A stretch of 64,000 nt of DNA from Bacillota bacterium. GTDB taxonomy: Bacteria; Bacillota; Clostridia; Lachnospirales; Lachnospiraceae. Position numbers and translations under genes: made by a program. Position 1 is the stretch's first letter. The number at the start of each line of letters is the position of its first letter. Positions 45,073 to 56,153 of this stretch are shown here, piece by piece. The DNA lies in contig JAQXUQ010000001.1 in NCBI GenBank assembly GCA_029224465.1, positions 55,077 through 119,076 of the forward strand. Reading direction: 5' to 3'. The notes beneath the pieces were generated by a model that ran no database searches, had not been told where the DNA came from, and was given only the letters and a program-made list of their open reading frames with translations.

Positions 45073-45101
45073 AATATATATCATGACTGTATCGAACGCA
45101 A
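45073..45101 (-). promoter_or_regulatory. Promoter of the 85-residue protein gene
   Basis: Minus strand TTGCGT (45096-45101), 17-base spacer, TATATT (45073-45078). Confidence 0.6.
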
Positions 45102-45135
45102 TAGTCTGGTCCGCATTTCACGAATTTTTCATTCT

Positions 45136-46176
45136 TCAGAACCGCACATATGCTGAAGACGGCTTGAACAGATGATCTTTGGAAATATCGGAAAGCTTCG
45201 CGACGCCGCACATCTTCATGGTATCCGCCAGCTCTTTGCCGATTTTCTCGGTGTAAAGCTTTACGCCTTCTTCGCCGCCGCCGTAAACCGCGGTAACATA
45301 CGGACGGGCGATCAGAACCGCATCCGCGCCGAGCGCGAGCGCCTTGAATACATCGGCGCCGGAACGGATGCCGCCACCGACAAGGATCATCATGTCACCG
45401 CCTACGGCATCCGCGATCTCTTCAAGAACTTCCGCGGTCGAAGGCGTCTGATCCTGTACGCGGCCGCCATGGTTGGAGACGACGATCGCGGAAGCGCCGG
45501 CTTCCTTTGCGTCCAGTGCGCCCTTGACTGTCATAATGCCTTTGATGATAAACGGCTTGCCGGACTCTTTGATGACATCCCGAAGCTCTGTCACTGTCTT
45601 GGATCCCGCGGGCGGTGTCAGTCCCTGCAGGAACGGAAGTCCGGCCGCGTCAACGTCCATGGCAACCGCAAAACAGCCCGAGGCCTTCACAAGCGCGAAC
45701 TTCTCCCCGAGTGTGTTGATGTCCCAGGGCTTTACGGTCGGAATGCCGATACCACCGGCCTTCTGTACCGCTTTTGTAGCTGCCTTCATGACTTCCGCGT
45801 TCGTGCCGTCTCCCGTGAAAGCTGCAATGCCTGCCTGCGCGGCGGCGGAAACAAGAATATCATTATATGCAATGTCGTTCAGCTTGTCGCCGTAATGCAG
45901 ATTGACCGCGCCTACAGGACCTGCGAAAACGGGATATTTCATATTCAGCCCGAAGAAGGAAAACGAGGTATCGGGTGTGATGTTTTCCGCGATCGTGTTC
46001 ATGTTGACCCTGATTTTCTGCCAGGCTTCAAAGTTGCGGACCGCGACGTCGCCGCTCCCCTTCGCGCCGGGGCCCGGCACCTGATTGCCGCACGCTCTGC
46101 CGTTGCAGACAGGGCAGGCTTTACAGTAAGGACCGACGTTCGGCCTTGCCTGATCCAGAAGCTCTTTGTATGTCAT
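45136..46176 (-). CDS. FMN-dependent alpha-hydroxyacid oxidase/dehydrogenase-like protein with N-terminal Cys cluster
   Basis: 346 residues, TIM-barrel of the lactate oxidase/glycolate oxidase/isopentenyl isomerase-2 group. The active-site SNHGGR (His, Arg) and the FMN phosphate-binding GGGIRSG and IARP segments are present. Residues 18-29 carry C-x2-C-x2-C-x4-C, absent from classical lactate oxidases, which could hold an iron-sulfur cluster or zinc. GGGAGG precedes ATG 46176. In an anaerobe an oxygen-independent lactate or other 2-hydroxyacid dehydrogenase is more likely than an oxidase. No electron-transfer flavoprotein gene is adjacent. Confidence 0.85.
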   Translation of the reverse strand: MTYKELLDQARPNVGPYCKACPVCNGRACGNQVPGPGAKGSGDVAVRNFEAWQKIRVNMNTIAENITPDTSFSFFGLNMKYPVFAGPVGAVNLHYGDKLNDIAYNDILVSAAAQAGIAAFTGDGTNAEVMKAATKAVQKAGGIGIPTVKPWDINTLGEKFALVKASGCFAVAMDVDAAGLPFLQGLTPPAGSKTVTELRDVIKESGKPFIIKGIMTVKGALDAKEAGASAIVVSNHGGRVQDQTPSTAEVLEEIADAVGGDMMILVGGGIRSGADVFKALALGADAVLIARPYVTAVYGGGEEGVKLYTEKIGKELADTMKMCGVAKLSDISKDHLFKPSSAYVRF

Positions 46177-46234
46177 AAGAAAACCTCCCTAGAAGAAAAA
46201 TGTAGAACGGCGGATATGTCTGCCGCTATGTTCC

Positions 46235-46243
46235 AGTATAGCA
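46235..46243 (-). promoter_or_regulatory. TG-extended -10 for the FMN enzyme gene
   Basis: Minus strand TG (46242-46243), one base, TATACT (46235-46240); no clear -35. Confidence 0.5.
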
Positions 46244-46318
46244 TAGGATGCTTTTAACGGATTCAACCGGCTGCTGCGGAGTTTATATGAATTTTAACAA
46301 TTTTTTATGGCAAAACAG

Positions 46319-46347
46319 TTGCAATCCTGTCAGGAAGACATTATTAT
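46319..46347 (+). promoter_or_regulatory. Promoter of groES-groEL
   Basis: TTGCAA (46319-46324), 17-base spacer, TATTAT (46342-46347), immediately before CIRCE. Confidence 0.72.
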
Positions 46348-46356
46348 ACTATAGTG

Positions 46357-46383
46357 TTAGCACTCAATGATGATGAGTGCTAA
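46357..46383 (+). promoter_or_regulatory. CIRCE operator (HrcA binding site)
   Basis: TTAGCACTC (46357-46365), 9-base spacer, GAGTGCTAA (46375-46383): a perfect match to the CIRCE consensus. HrcA bound here represses groESL until GroEL is titrated by unfolded protein. hrcA itself is not in the window. Confidence 0.97.
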
Positions 46384-46444
46384 CAAACCGGATTCGATAA
46401 GTTCCTTATTGATGAAGTTACATTTAATGCAGGAGGCATTTACC

Positions 46445-46732
46445 ATGAATTTAGCACCGTTAGAGGACAGAGTTGTTTTGAAGCAGCTGGAAGCTGAAAC
46501 TACAACAGCATCCGGTATCGTCATTCCCGGCAAGGAGAAGGAGAAACCGCAGCAGGCAGAAGTTCTTGCCGTAGGCCCCGGAAAGACAGGCGACGACGGA
46601 AAGAAAATCCCGATGGAAGTCGCGGTCGGCGATAAGGTTGTTTACTCCAAGTATTCCGGAACCGAAGTCAAGATTGACGATGTGGACTATGTTATTGTGA
46701 AGCAGTCCGACATCCTCGCGATTATCAAGTAA
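46445..46732 (+). CDS. groES: Co-chaperonin GroES
   Basis: 95 residues; forms the heptameric lid of the GroEL cavity. [14 protein letters not shown] opens the fold, the mobile loop is at about 17-33 ([15 protein letters not shown]) and [13 protein letters not shown] ends the domain. ATG 46445 with GCAGGAGG upstream was chosen; the longer frame from 46367 begins within CIRCE. groEL follows after 62 bases. Control by the CIRCE element just upstream. Confidence 0.97.
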   Translation: MNLAPLEDRVVLKQLEAETTTASGIVIPGKEKEKPQQAEVLAVGPGKTGDDGKKIPMEVAVGDKVVYSKYSGTEVKIDDVDYVIVKQSDILAIIK

Positions 46733-46770
46733 CACACAATACGAAGGCGAACAGGCAATTACGAAATTAA

Positions 46771-48417
<1,647 letters not shown>

Positions 48418-48439
48418 TCAACCGTATAACAGACTGTGA

Positions 48440-48467
48440 AAAGAGGGCCGGAAGGCCCTCTTTTTTT
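48440..48467 (+). terminator. Terminator of groESL
   Basis: AGAGGGCC-GGAA-GGCCCTCT (48442-48461) with seven T's (48461-48467): a strong intrinsic terminator. Confidence 0.93.
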
Positions 48468-48483
48468 GCGCCTCCGTGCTTTC

Positions 48484-48513
48484 TTGTATAAGCGCGTTTA
48501 TTTGTGCTAATAT
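48484..48513 (+). promoter_or_regulatory. Promoter of the rel operon
   Basis: TTGTAT (48484-48489), 18-base spacer, TAATAT (48508-48513) with an upstream TG one base before the -10 (48505-48506). Confidence 0.65.
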
Positions 48514-48556
48514 TAAGGATAATTTTGTAATTGGAGTTTATTTCCCGGAGAGCCGT

Positions 48557-50854
48557 ATGTCTGAAGATATGAAGAAAATCGAAAAAGGCCTGGACGACGG
48601 AAGAATCGAGCACATCGAGGACTTTCTGAGCCCGGAGGTTCTGTATAAGGATCTGATCGAACGCATCCGCAGATATCATCCTTCCGATGATATCTCGCTT
48701 GTTGAAAGGGCATACGCGCTTGCCGCAAAGGCACACGAGACGCAGAAGAGAAAGTCCGGGGAACCTTACATCATTCATCCTCTGGATGTGGCGATCATTC
48801 TGGCGGATCTTGAAATGGATCAGGAGACTATTGCTGCAGGTCTTCTGCACGACGTGGTCGAGGATACGATTTACACCAAGGAAGAGCTTGCGGAAATGTT
48901 CGGAGACGACGTCGCGAATCTGGTCGACGGCGTCACCAAGCTGCAGAAATTGAAGCTTTCCGGCGACTATTCGGACAAAACACAGGCGCAGCAGGAAATG
49001 CAGGCGGAAAACCTGCGCAAGATGTTTCTTGCCATGGTCAAGGATATCCGCGTCATCATTATCAAGCTGGCGGACCGTCTCCACAACATGCGTACGCTCC
49101 AGTATCAGCCGGAGTACAAGCAGAAGCGCATCGCGCAGGAAACGCTGGACATCTATTCTCCGATTGCCGGGCGCCTGGGCATCAGCAAGATCAAGGTGGA
49201 GCTTGACGACCTTTCGCTGGAATACTTGAAGCCGGATGTCTACAAGGAGCTTGTCAGCAAGGTCAACGAGAGAAAACTCGAACGGGAGCAGTACGTACAG
49301 CAGATCGCGCAGGAAGTCCGCGAGCATATCAAAGAAGCCGGCATAGACGGAAAGGTCGATGGCCGCGTCAAACATTTCTTCAGTATTTACCGCAAGATGG
49401 TGAATCAGGGGAAGTCGCTGGATCAGATTTATGACCTGTTCGCGGTCCGTATCATCGTGAATACGGTCAAGGACTGTTACGCGGCGCTCGGTGTCATTCA
49501 TGAGATGTACCGGCCGATTCCCGGCAGATTCAAGGACTACATCGCGATGCCCAAGCCGAACGGATATCAGTCGCTGCACACGACGCTGATCGGCAAGTCC
49601 GGACAGCCGTTCGAAATCCAGATCCGGACTTTTGAGATGCACCGCGAGGCGGAATACGGTATTGCCGCGCACTGGAAGTACAAGGTGGCTTCCGACGGCA
49701 AGAAGATTGATGATTCCGAACAGGAGAAGCTGTCCTGGCTCCGTCAGATCCTCGAATGGCAGCAGAACATGTCCGACAACCGCGAGTTCATGCAGCTGCT
49801 CAAGAGCGATCTGGATCTGTTTTCGGACAGCGTGTATTGTTTTACGCCGAACGGAGAAGTGAAAAACCTTCCGGCCGGCTCGACGCCGATTGACTTTGCC
49901 TACGCGATTCACTCGGCGGTCGGCAACCGCATGGTCGGCGCGCGGGTCAACGGAAAGCTCGTCAATATCGATTATAAGATTCAGAACGGCGACCGCGTGG
50001 AAGTCATCACTTCGACCAACTCCAAGGGGCCGAGTCTGGACTGGCTGAATATCTGCAAAAGCGCTTCAGCGAAAAACAAGATCAACCAGTGGTTCAAGAA
50101 AAATCAGAAAGAAGAAAATATCGTCCGCGGCAAGGATCAGTTTGACGCCTACTGCCGTACCAAAGGGCTGAATCAGGAACAGCTCATGAAGCCGGAGTAT
50201 ATGTCGGCAGTGCTGCGCAAATACGGCTTCCGCGAATGGGACGCGGTTATGGCTGCGATCGGTCATGGCGGTCTCAAGGAAGGGCAGGTTGCCAATAAGC
50301 TGCAGGAGCTGTATGAAAAAGACCACGCGGCGCATCTGACCGACGAGGAGATCCTCGCGCAGGTCGAGGAAAACGCGAGCCGTCCGAACGTAAAGTCCAA
50401 AGGCGCGATCACCGTCCATGGCATACACGACGTGGATGTGCATTTCGGACGCTGCTGCAATCCGGTGCCCGGAGACGATATTGTCGGTTATGTGACAAGA
50501 GGCCGCGGCGTGACGATTCACAGGCGCGACTGTATCAACATGATGAATATTCCCGAAATCGACCGCAACCGGCTGATCGACGCCGAGTGGGCGGACGGTG
50601 TGGACACGGAAGGAAAGAGTGCTTTCGAAGCGGAAATTTCGATTTACGCGACCGACCGCGAGGGACTCCTCGGCGATGTTTCCAGAGTCTTTACCGGCCG
50701 CAATATCAATATCCTCGGCATCAATACAAGAACAAACCGGCAGGGGTACGCAACAATGAATATTTCCTTCCGGATCAGCGGCACGCAGGAGCTGACCGAC
50801 GTGATCGCGCAGCTGCGGCAGATACAGGATGTCATTGATATTTCAAGACGGTGA
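48557..50854 (+). CDS. rel: Bifunctional (p)ppGpp synthetase/hydrolase (Rel)
   Basis: 765 residues. HD hydrolase domain with HDVVED near 99-103; synthetase domain with RFKDYIAMPKPNGYQS near 323, the RxKD form typical of bifunctional Rel rather than E. coli RelA; TGS domain (about 430-490); zinc-finger/helical region; C-terminal ACT. It makes and destroys the starvation alarmone (p)ppGpp on the ribosome. Start at 48557 has GGAG upstream; the frame back to 48476 was rejected. It is followed after 25 bases by the MBL-fold gene. Through GTP levels it links to CodY, encoded at 55332. Confidence 0.96.
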   Translation: MSEDMKKIEKGLDDGRIEHIEDFLSPEVLYKDLIERIRRYHPSDDISLVERAYALAAKAHETQKRKSGEPYIIHPLDVAIILADLEMDQETIAAGLLHDVVEDTIYTKEELAEMFGDDVANLVDGVTKLQKLKLSGDYSDKTQAQQEMQAENLRKMFLAMVKDIRVIIIKLADRLHNMRTLQYQPEYKQKRIAQETLDIYSPIAGRLGISKIKVELDDLSLEYLKPDVYKELVSKVNERKLEREQYVQQIAQEVREHIKEAGIDGKVDGRVKHFFSIYRKMVNQGKSLDQIYDLFAVRIIVNTVKDCYAALGVIHEMYRPIPGRFKDYIAMPKPNGYQSLHTTLIGKSGQPFEIQIRTFEMHREAEYGIAAHWKYKVASDGKKIDDSEQEKLSWLRQILEWQQNMSDNREFMQLLKSDLDLFSDSVYCFTPNGEVKNLPAGSTPIDFAYAIHSAVGNRMVGARVNGKLVNIDYKIQNGDRVEVITSTNSKGPSLDWLNICKSASAKNKINQWFKKNQKEENIVRGKDQFDAYCRTKGLNQEQLMKPEYMSAVLRKYGFREWDAVMAAIGHGGLKEGQVANKLQELYEKDHAAHLTDEEILAQVEENASRPNVKSKGAITVHGIHDVDVHFGRCCNPVPGDDIVGYVTRGRGVTIHRRDCINMMNIPEIDRNRLIDAEWADGVDTEGKSAFEAEISIYATDREGLLGDVSRVFTGRNINILGINTRTNRQGYATMNISFRISGTQELTDVIAQLRQIQDVIDISRR

Positions 50855-50879
50855 CACCGGAAGACAACAGGAGACAGAT

Positions 50880-51536
50880 ATGCCACGAATGATTGTATCT
50901 AGATTCATACTGGGACCGATCGGCACGAATGTATACAGTCTGCACAGAGACGGCGGACATGAAGCGGTGGTCATTGACCCCGCGGCGGACGGAGAACGGA
51001 TTTTTGAAGTCCTGACGTCCCAGGGACTGCGGGTCAGTGCGATTCTTCTGACACACGCGCATTTTGATCATATCGGCGGCGTTTCGAAGCTGAAGAGTCT
51101 TTCCGGCGCAAAGGTTTATCTGTCGGAGCTGGAAACGACACTTTCCAGGGATCCGCAGGCAAATCTGTCGGCGGATTACCATACTCCGGTCACGATTTCG
51201 CCGGATGTTTACGTACGCGACGGAGATGTTTTTACAGAGGCGGATATCACGTTCCGCGTGATTTCGACGCCGGGGCATACGGAAGGCAGCTGCTGCTATT
51301 ATGTTGATGAAAACGGCGGGCAGGGGACAGGCGACGGGAAGCCGATGCTGTTTTGCGGTGATACGCTGTTTCTGGAGTCCTGCGGGAGAACGGATATGCC
51401 GACCGGTTCCCAGAGCGCGCTCGTGCGTTCCATCCGCGAGAAGCTTTTTGTCCTGCCGGATGAGACGAGAGTTTATCCGGGACACATGGACTTTACAACA
51501 ATCGGACACGAAAAGAAATACAATTACTTTGTTTGA
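50880..51536 (+). CDS. Metallo-beta-lactamase-fold hydrolase (glyoxalase II-like)
   Basis: 218 residues. The THAHFDHIGG metal motif, a later His in TPGHTEG, Asp in FCGDTLF and the last His in YPGHMDFT make a complete dinuclear metal site of the hydroxyacylglutathione hydrolase type; the exact thioester or ester substrate is unknown. ATG 50880 follows AGGAG; the frame from 50829 lies inside rel. The rel-MBL-hemZ order recurs in Clostridia. The stop is 5 bases before the hemZ start. Confidence 0.87.
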   Translation: MPRMIVSRFILGPIGTNVYSLHRDGGHEAVVIDPAADGERIFEVLTSQGLRVSAILLTHAHFDHIGGVSKLKSLSGAKVYLSELETTLSRDPQANLSADYHTPVTISPDVYVRDGDVFTEADITFRVISTPGHTEGSCCYYVDENGGQGTGDGKPMLFCGDTLFLESCGRTDMPTGSQSALVRSIREKLFVLPDETRVYPGHMDFTTIGHEKKYNYFV

Positions 51537-51541
51537 CTGAT

Positions 51542-53041
51542 ATGATGCTGATAGCTGAAAACCAAGATCTGTACCGTTATGAGATTCATTCCCTTGTAAA
51601 GGCCTTCTACCCGCAGGAGGATGTCCGGGTTGTTGTTGACGGAAGCGAAAAAGCGCGCAAGCTCGAGGATGAGGCGGCGGAAACGTTCATGCATGTTTTC
51701 ATGGAGGAGAACGGTATTACGCTGATCATCCGCAGGGGCGGCGAGGAGACTGTCTCGAAGACGGCCGCGGGAGATGATGAAAATTTCGCGCGGAAAAGTC
51801 CCGCCTGCAAAACAGCGCTCAAACACTTTCTTTACAACACCCTCACGGAATTTACAGGGCAGAAGCTCCCATGGGGGGATCTGATCGGCATCCGTCCGAC
51901 CAAGATTCCGATGACTATGATGGAGGACGGCAGTACGCCGGAAGAGGCGCGGCGTTTTCTTGAAAACGAACATTATGTCAGCGCGGAAAAGGCGGCGCTG
52001 GCTGTGGATATCGCGCAGCGGGAATCCCGGGTTCTCTCAAAGCTTCATTATAAAAACGGATACAGCCTTTATATCGGTATTCCGTTCTGCCCGACAACCT
52101 GTCTGTACTGTTCATTCCCTTCATTCAATGTGGCGCTCTGGAAAGAGCACGTGGACGACTATCTTGCTGCCCTTGAGAAGGAAATGGAAGCCTGCGCGGA
52201 TCTGTTCGCCGGTAAGATTCTGGATACGGTTTATATCGGCGGTGGAACGCCGACGACGCTTTCACCCGCGCAGCTGGAGCGGCTGATCGCTGCGATCCGT
52301 CGGAATTTCGATACAAGCCGCCTTCTGGAGTTCACCGTCGAAGCGGGACGCCCGGACAGTATTACCAAAGACAAGCTGCAGGTATTGAAGGAAAACGGGA
52401 TTTCCAGGATCTCCGTGAATCCGCAGACCATGAAGGACGAGACGCTGCGGATCATCGGCCGCCATCACAGCGTGCAGCAGGTGATCGACACGTATTTCAT
52501 GGCAAGGGACCTCGGCTTTGACAACATCAACATGGACATTATTCTGGGGCTCCCTGCGGAGAACGGGGAAGATGTGCGGCATACGGTGGCGGAAATCGAA
52601 AAGCTTTCACCGGATTCCCTGACCGTACACTCGCTCGCGGTCAAGCGTGCTTCCAGGCTTCGCCGCATCATTGATGAGAACGGTTACCCGACGCTTGTCA
52701 ACACGGATGAGACAATGCGGACCGCGGCACAGGGGGCCGCGCGGATGGGCATGGAGCCGTACTATCTGTACCGTCAGAAGAACATGTCCGGCAACTTCGA
52801 GAATACCGGTTACGCAAAACCATCCAAATACGGAATCTACAACATTCTGATTATGGAGGAGAAGCAGTCGATTCTGGCGCTTGGCGCCGGCAGCATCTCG
52901 AAGATCGTCGTGCCGGGGCAGGGAGGCAGCAGAATCGAACGAAGTGACAATCCAAAAGATGTCGCATCCTATATCGCGCACACGGACGAGATGATCCGAA
53001 GAAAACGGGAGCTTTACCGCGGGCTGCTCGGCGGTGTCTGA
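51542..53041 (+). CDS. hemZ: HemZ-type radical SAM protein (coproporphyrinogen dehydrogenase family)
   Basis: 499 residues. An N-terminal domain of about 160 residues is followed by a radical SAM core with CPTTCLYC (CxxxCxxC) in the characteristic YIGIPFCPTTCLYCSFPSF context and GGGTPTTL. HemN/HemW/HemZ proteins share this; HemZ is a Firmicute branch, and whether it oxidises coproporphyrinogen or has a heme-chaperone-like or other role in an anaerobe is open. No clear ribosome binding site; ATG 51542 was taken, with TTG 51533 and ATG 51545 as alternatives. Likely translated by coupling to the upstream gene. Confidence 0.85.
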   Translation: MMLIAENQDLYRYEIHSLVKAFYPQEDVRVVVDGSEKARKLEDEAAETFMHVFMEENGITLIIRRGGEETVSKTAAGDDENFARKSPACKTALKHFLYNTLTEFTGQKLPWGDLIGIRPTKIPMTMMEDGSTPEEARRFLENEHYVSAEKAALAVDIAQRESRVLSKLHYKNGYSLYIGIPFCPTTCLYCSFPSFNVALWKEHVDDYLAALEKEMEACADLFAGKILDTVYIGGGTPTTLSPAQLERLIAAIRRNFDTSRLLEFTVEAGRPDSITKDKLQVLKENGISRISVNPQTMKDETLRIIGRHHSVQQVIDTYFMARDLGFDNINMDIILGLPAENGEDVRHTVAEIEKLSPDSLTVHSLAVKRASRLRRIIDENGYPTLVNTDETMRTAAQGAARMGMEPYYLYRQKNMSGNFENTGYAKPSKYGIYNILIMEEKQSILALGAGSISKIVVPGQGGSRIERSDNPKDVASYIAHTDEMIRRKRELYRGLLGGV

Positions 53042-53089
53042 GAGAGCGCACCGCGTGCAAAACAGAACCACCCGAAGAATTTATCAGCT

Positions 53090-53141
53090 AAACAGACAAT
53101 TTGCCAAAATTCGAATAGATTGCGGCAAATTGTCTGTTTTT
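53090..53141 (+). terminator. Terminator of the rel-MBL-hemZ operon
   Basis: AAACAGACAATTTGCC (53090-53105) pairs perfectly with GGCAAATTGTCTGTTT (53124-53139) and continues in T's. Loop 18 bases. Confidence 0.85.
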
Positions 53142-53146
53142 AATTC

Positions 53147-53175
53147 TTGCGCTTTTGTCTCCATTGGTTTATATT
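53147..53175 (+). promoter_or_regulatory. Promoter of topA-codY
   Basis: TTGCGC (53147-53152), 17-base spacer, TATATT (53170-53175), 48 bases before the topA start. Confidence 0.72.
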
Positions 53176-53223
53176 GTCATATTGTTAGCCTTCCGGCAAC
53201 TTTTGATAAAGGAGCTGTAGTAC

Positions 53224-55335
53224 ATGGCAAAATATCTTGTGATCGTGGAGTCGCCTGCAAAGGTAAAGACGATCAGAAAATTTCTCGGTTCCAGATACGA
53301 TGTAGCCGCCAGCCAGGGGCATGTCAGAGACCTGCCCAAAAGCCAGATGGGCATTGACATCGAGCATGATTTTGAACCGAAATATATAACGATCCGCGGA
53401 AAGGGAGAACTTCTCGCGGACCTTCGAAAACGGGTTAAAAAGGCAGATAAAGTTTATCTCGCGACGGACCCTGACCGTGAGGGAGAGGCGATTTCCTGGC
53501 ATCTGATGGCAGCACTGAATCTTTCGGACAAGGACGTCAGCCGTGTGACTTTCAATGAAATCACAAAGAGCGCGGTCACGGAATCCTTCCGGCATCCGCG
53601 GGGCATCGACATGAATCTGGTCGACGCGCAGCAGGCAAGAAGAGTTCTGGACCGTATGGTCGGTTATGAGATCTCTCCGCTCCTGTGGGCAAAGGTCAAG
53701 AGAGGCCTCTCCGCAGGGCGCGTACAGTCCGTGGCGCTCCGTATGATTGCCGACCGGGAAGACGAAATCAATTCGTTTATTCCCGAAGAATACTGGACCA
53801 TCGACGCCGTTCTGTCCGTGGAGGGAGAGAAGAAGCCTCTGATCGCGCATTTCTACGGGCCGCTTGGAAACGGCGAGAAAAAGGCGGAGCTGCATACGCA
53901 GCAGGAAACGCGGGCGCTTGCTTCGCAGCTGGAGAAAGCCTCCTATCAGGTGCAGGAGATCAAAAAGACGGTCCGGGAGCGCCGTTCTCCGCTTCCCTTT
54001 ACAACATCCACCATGCAGCAGGAAGCCAGCAAGGTGCTGAATTTTTCGACGCAGAAGACCATGCGCGTGGCGCAGCAGCTGTATGAGGGCGTAGAGCTGA
54101 AGGGCAGCGGACAGGTCGGCATCATCACCTACCTTCGTACGGATTCGACGCGCGTATCGGATGAGGCGATGGCTATGTCCGCCGCTTATATTGAAAAGGA
54201 ATTCGGAAAGGAATACCTCAATACCAAAGAGCAGAAAAAGAGCAGCGCCAAGATTCAGGACGCGCATGAGGCGATCCGTCCGACCGATATCGAAAGGACG
54301 CCGGAATCGGTCAGGGATTCGCTGGACCGCGACCAGTACAGGCTGTACCGCCTGATCTGGGACCGCTTTACGGCAAGCAGGATGGCGGCCGCGAAAATCG
54401 AGCAGACACAGGTGCGCATCAAAGCGGAGGCGCCGGCAGCCGGAGATCTTCCGGCGCAGGAGTATCTGTTCACGATGCCCTGCTCCAAGGTCGCCTTTGA
54501 CGGTTTTTTGAAAGTGTATTCGCCGTCCGACGAGGAAAAGAGCGAGGGAACGCTGATGAAAGGATTGACGGAGACGTCTGTTCTGTCGCTCGGAAAACTC
54601 GACCCGAAGCAGCATTTCACACAGCCCGTGCCGCACTTTACAGAAGCTTCTCTCGTCCACGCGATGGAAGAGCAGGGGATCGGCCGTCCTTCAACTTACG
54701 CGCCGACGATTACGACGATCCTTGCAAGGCATTACATCACGCGCGAGAAGAAGAACCTGTATATGACGGAGATGGGCGAAGCCGTCAACAACATCATGAA
54801 AAGCCAGTTCCCGGAGATTGTTGATCTCAAGTTCACCGCGAATCTCGAAAGCCTTCTGGACGGCGTGGCCGAAGGAAAGGTCCGCTGGAAGACCATCATC
54901 GAGAACTTCTATCCGGATCTGGATGAGGCTGTCAAAAAGGCGCAGAAGGAACTGGAAAAGGTTACGATTCAGGACGAGGTTACAGATGAAATCTGCGAGA
55001 AGTGCGGCCGGCACATGGTCATCAAATACGGTCCGCACGGCAAATTCCTGGCGTGTCCCGGATTTCCCGAGTGCCGCAATACAAAACCTTATTTTGAAAA
55101 GATCGGCGTTGCGTGTCCGAAATGCGGCAAGGATATCGTAATCAAGAAAACAATGAAAGGCAGAAAATACTACGGATGCCTCGGCAATCCGGAGTGTGAT
55201 TTTATGACATGGCAGAGACCCTCTGCCGAGAAATGCCCCCGCTGTGGGAGTGTCCTTCTTGAGAAAGGCAATAAGCTTGTCTGCTACAACAAGGACTGCG
55301 GGTACATCACAACCAGAAAGGACAAAGAACAGTGA
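53224..55335 (+). CDS. topA: DNA topoisomerase I (type IA)
   Basis: 703 residues; relaxes negative supercoils. The Toprim domain has VIVESPAKVKTI and ATDPDREGEA; the catalytic Tyr is in IITYLRTDSTRVS. Three C-terminal zinc ribbons follow (CEKC...CPGFPEC, CPKC...CLGNPEC, CPRC...CYNKDC), each with four Cys. AAAGGAG precedes ATG 53224. It overlaps codY by 4 bases (GTGA), so the two are coupled; the dprA, trmFO, xerC/codV and hslVU genes that lie near topA or codY in Bacillus are absent here. Confidence 0.97.
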   Translation: MAKYLVIVESPAKVKTIRKFLGSRYDVAASQGHVRDLPKSQMGIDIEHDFEPKYITIRGKGELLADLRKRVKKADKVYLATDPDREGEAISWHLMAALNLSDKDVSRVTFNEITKSAVTESFRHPRGIDMNLVDAQQARRVLDRMVGYEISPLLWAKVKRGLSAGRVQSVALRMIADREDEINSFIPEEYWTIDAVLSVEGEKKPLIAHFYGPLGNGEKKAELHTQQETRALASQLEKASYQVQEIKKTVRERRSPLPFTTSTMQQEASKVLNFSTQKTMRVAQQLYEGVELKGSGQVGIITYLRTDSTRVSDEAMAMSAAYIEKEFGKEYLNTKEQKKSSAKIQDAHEAIRPTDIERTPESVRDSLDRDQYRLYRLIWDRFTASRMAAAKIEQTQVRIKAEAPAAGDLPAQEYLFTMPCSKVAFDGFLKVYSPSDEEKSEGTLMKGLTETSVLSLGKLDPKQHFTQPVPHFTEASLVHAMEEQGIGRPSTYAPTITTILARHYITREKKNLYMTEMGEAVNNIMKSQFPEIVDLKFTANLESLLDGVAEGKVRWKTIIENFYPDLDEAVKKAQKELEKVTIQDEVTDEICEKCGRHMVIKYGPHGKFLACPGFPECRNTKPYFEKIGVACPKCGKDIVIKKTMKGRKYYGCLGNPECDFMTWQRPSAEKCPRCGSVLLEKGNKLVCYNKDCGYITTRKDKEQ

Positions 55336-56135
55336 GCAGGAATACGAACAACGTGGAACTACTGGACAAGACGAGAAAGATTGAGAAACTACTCCACAAC
55401 AACAGCACCGGCAAAGTCGTTTTCAACGACATCTGTACGGTCATGAGCGAGATTCTTGCTTCGGATGTTCTGGTTCTTTCGCGCAAGGGCAAGGTACTGG
55501 GAGTTGCCGAAAAGCCCGCTTCCGTAATCAAACCGATCAAGGAAATGATGAAGGACAGAATCGGAGATTTCATCGACGCGGATCTCAATGAAAGACTTTT
55601 AACGATTCTTTCGACGAATGAAAACGTGATGCTCGCGACGCTCGGCTTCGATCAGGAAGACTCCGAGCACAACGCGATCATCAGTCCGATTGAAATCGCG
55701 GGGGAGCGCCTCGGTACTGTTTTTATCTACAATCAGAATGAGGCGTATGATATTGATGACATCATTATCTGCGAGTACGGCACGACGGTTGTAGGCCTTG
55801 AGATGCTGCGCGCGGTTTCGGAGGAATCCGCGGAGGAAAACAGAAAGACCACGATCGTTAAATCCGCGATCAGCACACTCAGCTATACGGAAATTCAGGC
55901 GATTCTGCATATCTTCGAAGAGATGGAAGGCAAGAAAGAAGGAATTCTCGTTGCGAGCAAAATCGCGGACAAGGCAGGTATCACCCGCTCGGTCATTGTC
56001 AATGCTCTTCGTAAATTCGAATCTGCAGGCGTGATCGAGTCTCGCTCGTCCGGCATGAAGGGAACCTATATCAAGGTTCTCAATGATGCGGTTTATAAGG
56101 AACTTGACGATATGAAAGAGAAGGTCACGGCGTAA
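55332..56135 (+). CDS. codY: GTP- and branched-chain amino acid-sensing regulator CodY
   Basis: 267 residues. A GAF-like domain (about 1-160) binds Ile/Leu/Val and, near the domain boundary, GTP. The C-terminal winged helix includes ASKIADKAGITRSVIVNALR and continues to ESRSSGMKGTYIKVLN, nearly identical to characterised CodY. The start is GTG 55332 overlapping the topA stop, with AAAGGA upstream. CodY represses nutrient-acquisition and biosynthetic genes in rich conditions and is relieved as Rel lowers GTP. No CodY box was searched exhaustively. Confidence 0.97.
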   Translation: MSRNTNNVELLDKTRKIEKLLHNNSTGKVVFNDICTVMSEILASDVLVLSRKGKVLGVAEKPASVIKPIKEMMKDRIGDFIDADLNERLLTILSTNENVMLATLGFDQEDSEHNAIISPIEIAGERLGTVFIYNQNEAYDIDDIIICEYGTTVVGLEMLRAVSEESAEENRKTTIVKSAISTLSYTEIQAILHIFEEMEGKKEGILVASKIADKAGITRSVIVNALRKFESAGVIESRSSGMKGTYIKVLNDAVYKELDDMKEKVTA

Positions 56136-56153
56136 CCTCTGATGCCTTCCCGG

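Noticed and set aside
53185..54660. A 491-codon minus-strand open frame inside topA
   Set aside because: Shadow frame; composition and lack of a start site argue against it.
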